Assembly: GCA_033675265.1 (NCBI GenBank)
Contig: JAUJYZ010000732.1
Span: 62,001 to 126,000 of the forward strand
Source: Actinostola sp. cb2023
Lineage: Eukaryota > Cnidaria > Anthozoa > Actiniaria > Actinostolidae
Reading direction: 5' to 3'
DNA length: 64,000 nt
Shown in pieces: positions 59,143 to 64,000 of this stretch. Below the pieces are notes generated by a model. The model saw only the letters and a list, made by a program, of their open reading frames with translations. It ran no database searches and was not told the origin of the DNA. A program made the position numbers and the translations under genes. Position 1 is the first letter of the stretch, and every line of letters begins with the position of its first letter.

Positions 59143-59789
59143 ATCATAAAAAGACTGGATAGGACACTAATTGTCACGTGGGGTATTTTCGGCATTCTGA
59201 TTGGTCGATAAGCCATTTCAAGATGGCCACCATGGTCGCAACCTAGTGGAAAATCGTGACGAGTATGATGGCGATTTATGGAGTAAGTATCGTTGATTTT
59301 GTATGTTTTTTAGTCGTCTTTTTCATGCTTCGCTGTTCGTTTGGTGTGTGTAAGTTGTGTTTTTAAATTATAACTCCTTTTTTCTTTCGTTTATGATGAA
59401 ATCAACACCCCTAAGCCACACATGAATGTCGAAGGTAAGCGTGTGTATTTGTTGTTGTGTTTCAATTTTTACGATAATCCAAAAGAAATGAATCCCAAAA
59501 TGAGCATTTTCAAGGGTAGATTTTGCGCAAAGAGGGTGATATTTGGGAGTCAATTTATTCTATGAGTACATGTTTACTTTCATCTGAATGTCTTTCGTTT
59601 AAGAGATAATGCATAACATTATGGCTTTGGCATATAATTTTGTACGAAAATATGAATTTTCGAGTTTAAAATAAAGCTCAAACTTTTGTGACTTTGATGT
59701 ACTGTGATGTCATCGACCTGCGGATAGGAGATGATGTGCTCGCATTTATGGATGATAATATTTTAACCTTGTGTAATTTACATTGACAG
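59143..59789. other. 5' flank of the P-like gene
   Basis: ATGATGGCGATTTATGGA followed by GTAAGT (about 59266-59289) could be a small first exon, but I could not splice it in phase to the next exon. A second GAAG|GTAAGC donor-like site is at about 59432. No THAP zinc finger was seen. Confidence 0.4.
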
Positions 59790-61045
59790 GAAATTGAAAA
59801 TGGGAAAAGTGAAACTTGGAAGAAAGAGGAAGTATACTCATTTCAAGTATTCAAAGAAAACCAACCAAGAAAATTGTGACCAACTACTGGCTTCAATATC
59901 TCTGCCTTGCTCCTCTGGTTTACCTTCAAAATTTCAGTTTGGTCTCCGCAATGTTGCTGCTGCTGTACTTGACCAACCATCAGTCTCTAACTATTCACAT
60001 GTGTTCAGTGTCCTTTCAAAAGAGAATATCTTCACCAATCATTGGAACTTGATAAAACATTCTGCACTTTTTTTAATGTTGTGCTCCTTTGAAATTTATG
60101 GCGATCTTATTCAAGTCCCTCAGAAAACTATTATTGTGAATACTGACTTCACTTGGAAAGTTCTGACTGTTAACAAGACTATTGACTTAATTGATGGAAT
60201 TCCAAAACATATTGAAAATTTGGACAATTTCTTAAAGTTGATGGACTATGTAGACTGTAGTGTTGTTTGCCCAAGCATCTCTGATGACAAATTTAGAGAT
60301 TTAGCAATGTCTGGTGGCCGCAATGGGAAATTTAAAGCCAAACTTTCTCAAAACATAATACGACCTATTGATTGCTCAGGAATAGTTGAAGTTGGCCAAA
60401 CATGTCAAGCATGCAAAGCTCTTTAAAAATCCCTCTCAACAATGATATCCAATGAGGTTGCAAGATACCGGTATCCATCAGATGTGAAAACAAAGCCAAG
60501 TAAAACTGAAGTCGATAGTCACTGTCCTTGGAAATTCCTAACTGAAGAGGAAAGAGAAGAAAGAGTAAAACGGTCTCAACAAGATAGGAAGAGAATGGCA
60601 CAAAAAATAAAGAACCTGGAAAATAAGTTTCAAGAAGTGAGTATAATTATGATACTGTATAATGATAATTATTTTAATAATATATTGTTAATAATGTTTT
60701 TATTTATTTTAATGTTATGCAAATTATATTAATTTTAGAATGATATAACTTATATTATAATTGTTGTCTTAATATTAATCTCTCTTTCAGTCATAATAAT
60801 ATTAATTTAATTATTTGTTAATTTTGTGTATTCTCAATATTATTATTTTATAGAATTTGATTGCTGTGCATGAGACTGACTATGATGTTGTGGAAAGACT
60901 TTTTGATCAAGTTAAGGCAAGCCATAGCTCAGATGATCCTGATGACTTCAAATCTCTATTCTTGAAAGAGCAAGAGAAGGCATTGGCATATTCTGACAAA
61001 AGGGGTAGACGATGGCATCCACTCATTATCAGGTGGTGTTTCCAG

Positions 61046-62936
61046 TTACCATGGCTGTTTCAAATAAGCGAATCGGGTATGTATCGATTTGCCATGCGCG
61101 AGAGTCTCCCACCGAGAATACAACTGTTAATATTTTACTAAGGAGTAGTTCACTAAAAATCCAATGCGTTATTTTGGCGCAATTACATCTAACCACATGA
61201 CAAATGTAAATGTGTTCAAACGGTCTTTTGAGATACATGAACGACCTATCTGTGGGCTAACATCGAGAAATTGCTATAAAGATCCGATGGAATTGAGTTA
61301 TGATGTTTTATTTTGCCGGTAAGCATGATTCGTGTGTAATTATTGCCATACTAAGTACCCTCAAGGCAGTATTCCTTTCCAATGCATTAACTGTTAAGCA
61401 ATACCTCTATGTTACCCCACAGAAGAATTATACAGAATAGATTTTGAAAACAAAAAAATACTATTGCTACGGTCAGTTTCTCGTAATCTATACGCCACGA
61501 AATAGAGAGTGATGTTTTGATGGCCGACTCGAAATCGCGAAGGAATACTCTGTTGATACTTTATATACTGCCAATTATACTGCCTACAAAATGTCATATA
61601 TTAACGTAACACTGAATCAACGAAATAGGTTATATGAATACATATTTATTGAGGAACTGGAAAGCAAGAAAAGTAGAAAAAAACAATAAATACTTGGTAT
61701 TTACAATATTTACAAACTTAAGGTGACTCCGTTATAATTCTCGGCGTTCTCGTCTATGACAAACTTTGGGTCATAACTTCCTCTGCTTTTATGCAATTGC
61801 ATTTAAACATCGGCAACAACTAGAGCTATCATTCACCTATAATACAATATAATTCGATTGCACTGCAGAACATTTAAAAATATAATATTAGAACCTAAGT
61901 AAAGTCAATGTTTTGGATAAAATTGGATCTTGCGAAAAATCTGTCCGTTTTTTTTGGATGAAAGTTTTAGAATCACTTTAGATTGACATAATTCATAACC
62001 TGACCAAGTTTTAGCAAAATCGTTGGAGCTAAAGCACGGCCGCATGAAGGCCACCATGTATTAAGCACTGAAATGATCATGCCGCCGTGCTTTAGCTCCA
62101 ACGATTTTGCTAAAACTTGGTCAGGTTATGAATTATGTCAATCTAAAGTGATTCTAAAACTTTCATCCATAAAAAACGGACAGATTTTTCGCAAGATCCA
62201 ATTTTATCCAAAATATTGACTTTACTTAAGTTCTAATATTATTTAAAATAATGTTCTGCAGTGAAATCGAATTATATTTTATTATAGGTGAATGATAACT
62301 CTATGATATTTGCCAATGTTTTATGGCATTTGCATAAAAGCAGAGGAAGTTATGACGCAAAGTTTGCTATAGACGAGTGCGCCGAGAATTATAACGGAGT
62401 CACCTTAACTAGCGGCTAGCTAGACGAATACACTAATATATAAGCTTTTAATACTATGTATATGACGAACCAAAAATAATAATACCAAAAATAATAGAGA
62501 AAATATATGTACACGTACTTTATTGACAAATATTTACAAAAAGATGACGACGATCGACATAATACATTTCTTATCCTCACGAATCACTCTCGTAGTCCAG
62601 TGTCACTTCGTTGTCTGTCTGGTCGAGTTCCTCTGGGAGGCCGTGTTGGTTTTGGACGTATCTGAGTTCTTCTTCACCGAATTCTTCACACAATCGATTT
62701 TTCGCTCAAAGAATTAGTTTAAGCAACATATTCTTTTTTTAAACCCTACTTTCCTTGCTGTTGTTGTTCCTCGCATAACTCGCCGTGTACGTGTCCGCCA
62801 AAATTAGTAATTCTATCCTTTGATATTGCGACATAATAATCGCAACGATACATTTGGTCAGCGGACTAAAAATGCCGTTTGAAACAGCCGTGTTACATGC
62901 AGCATCTCCAAAGACAGTGCTGACCATCTATTTCAG
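61046..62936. other. Foreign sequence replacing the P-like catalytic core
   Basis: Left part (61046-61720) is AT-rich with no recognised protein. The TTAA MITE at 61722-62404 follows. At about 62574-62900 the minus strand has protein-like text: YRCDYYVAISKDR then FGGHVHGELCEEQQQ, and, in another frame, CEEFGEEELRYVQNQHGLPE, then LDQTDNEVTLDYESDS to a stop. I could not join the two by splicing and do not recognise them. Confidence 0.4.
61722..62404. mobile_element. 683-bp TTAA-flanked MITE
   Basis: TTAA (61718-61721), GGTGACTCCGTTATAATTCT with CGGCG to CGCCGAGAATTATAACGGAG and TCACC, TTAA (62405-62408). The arms are over 300 bp, with a small GCCACCATG-containing loop near 62050. It starts GGTG like the 33168 element. 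Confidence 0.85.
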
Positions 62937-63599
62937 CAGTTAACTGCTGACCATCTATTTCTCAATCCCTATTTAAGAATGAGGGCGTATTTAGCAGCAC
63001 AGGTATTTCGCAATAGAGTTGCACATGCAATATCTACCCAAGGTAGGGCAGGGACTGAAGAGACTGTCAAGTTTGTCCAAAATATGAATGATTTTTTTGA
63101 CTGTTTGAATGCAAATATAATTTATACCCAGTATGAATTTAAGAGTGTGTATCGCACTCCATTAGACAGTCGCCTGCTTTGGTTAAAGAATGATTTCTTA
63201 AAATATTTTCAGGATTGGAAAACCTGGGCTATGGCCCAAACAGATGTCCCACTCCTTGAACGTAAGCAGTATTTTATAAGTGACCAGACATGGGAGGGAT
63301 TACAAATTTGTGTTCAGTCTTTTGTGGAAGTTGTACAATTCTCCCTTACAATTCCAGGTGTTTCATATGTGGTTGCCACAAAATTCAACCAGGATCCCCT
63401 GGAAAAGTTTTTTGGTAAGTTGCGTCAAAAGAGAGGTGCGTATGGTGCTTTTACCTGTAAAGAGTTTAGCCAGAGTTATTCTAGTGCTTTGTTTAGTCAG
63501 TCACATGCAATTAAAACAATAAGGAGAATGAAAAGAAGCGGATGGGCTTTGTGTACTCTCGATCCTAACTTACAGTTATCAAAGAACCAGAGGACATAG

Positions 63600-63807
63600 T
63601 GTGGTTTTCATCAACCCATGAAATAAAATCTAATAATATTGCCAATGTCAAATAAAAACAAAACCAACTCTATGTATGTTAATTGAGGACCTATTTTTAT
63701 GATAATTTTATTTAAATTATTTGTCATAGAGGCAATGAGTCAATCCAGATAAAATAAATATTTGTATTTTAATATATTTATATACACTCAATTGCAGAAA
63801 CGTTGTA
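63600..63807. other. 3' flank of the P-like element
   Basis: GTGGTTTTCATCAACCCATG directly follows the stop and is shared with about 17112. AATAAA-type signals are at 63625 and 63650. No gene. Confidence 0.5.
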
Positions 63808-63948
63808 GAGTGCAAACCATATGTCTGTGAAATAGTACTATTACTAAATAGAACTAAATAGTATTATTTCTATTGTTTTCTATTGTTTCATCAGTTCTAT
63901 TTAGTACTAATTAGTTAGTACTGTTTCACGGACATATGGTTCGCACTC
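63808..63948. mobile_element. 141-bp MITE with TA flanks
   Basis: TA, GAGTGCAAACCATATGTCTG with TGAAATAGTACTA to the complement, TA. Same ends as 37492-38171. Confidence 0.8.
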
Positions 63949-64000
63949 TAGTATACATTTATACAAATATACAAATATCTAATGAGATGCAAAATGTTAG

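Larger units (their letters stand above)
59800..63599 (+). pseudogene. P-element-like (THAP9-type) transposase, middle missing
   Basis: Exon 1 59800-60636 (ends GAA|GTGAGT), exon 2 60854 to about 61045, exon 3 about 62937-63599. The N-terminal part has a basic start (GKVKLGRKRKYTH), DFTWKVLTVNK, C-terminal CQACKAL then an in-frame TAA at 60424-60426, then KSLSTMISNEVARYR and a coiled-coil-like EEREERVKRSQQDRKR segment. Exon 2 has DPDDFKSLF and RRWHPLIIRWC, a P-like hallmark, then ends abruptly. Exon 3 resumes QLTADHLFLNPYL, MRAYLAAQVFRNRVAHAI, FFDCLNA and FNQDPLEKFFGKLRQKRGAY, the conserved P-like C-terminus, to a stop. About 300 residues with the catalytic acids, expected between, are gone. 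The TAA and the lost core make it dead. Confidence 0.8.

Overview
This is a repeat-rich eukaryotic window, most likely from a cnidarian and probably an anthozoan. The genes have introns with GT/AG ends. There is a short secreted peptide with galaxin-type di-cysteine repeats, a family best known from corals. The mobile elements belong to eukaryotic groups: BEL/Pao, CR1/Jockey-type LINE, Crypton, P-like, hAT, Mutator-like, Harbinger-like, and many fold-back MITEs. The species assignment is inference. All gene models below were spliced by eye.

Three host genes can be followed, all on the minus strand. (1) At 1598-7087, five exons join in phase into a 223-residue protein with a signal peptide, one CUB domain, one membrane span and a short tail containing PPSY. 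(2) At 15986-16778, two exons give a 126-residue secreted galaxin-like peptide with a dibasic cleavage site. (3) At 31011-40493, two exons give a 428-residue SLC32-type (vesicular inhibitory amino acid) transporter, split by an 8.2-kb intron full of palindromic elements.

The right third (46.5-64 kb) is a graveyard of DNA transposons. A 961-bp Mutator-like element (46529-47489) has 9-bp target duplications and carries a RecQ-type helicase fragment. From 48.1 to 58.3 kb, 53-bp inverted ends enclose a broken multi-exon gene that I read as a DDE/RNase H-type transposase of a superfamily I cannot name. A decayed BEL/Pao element lies in one of its introns and a decayed Crypton in another. A second helicase fragment follows at 58.9-59.1 kb. 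A P-like transposase from 59.8 to 63.6 kb has lost its catalytic middle, and a TTAA-flanked MITE lies in the gap.

The left and middle parts are mainly repeats. There are tandem arrays with 31-, 65-, 103-, 104- and 106-bp units, TTA and TGAA microsatellites, LINE, BEL/Pao and hAT relics, and more than twenty fold-back elements. Several have TTAA at both ends, two have TA, one has TAA and one has an 8-bp duplication. No rRNA gene, intact tRNA gene, CRISPR array or bacterial-type operon was seen.
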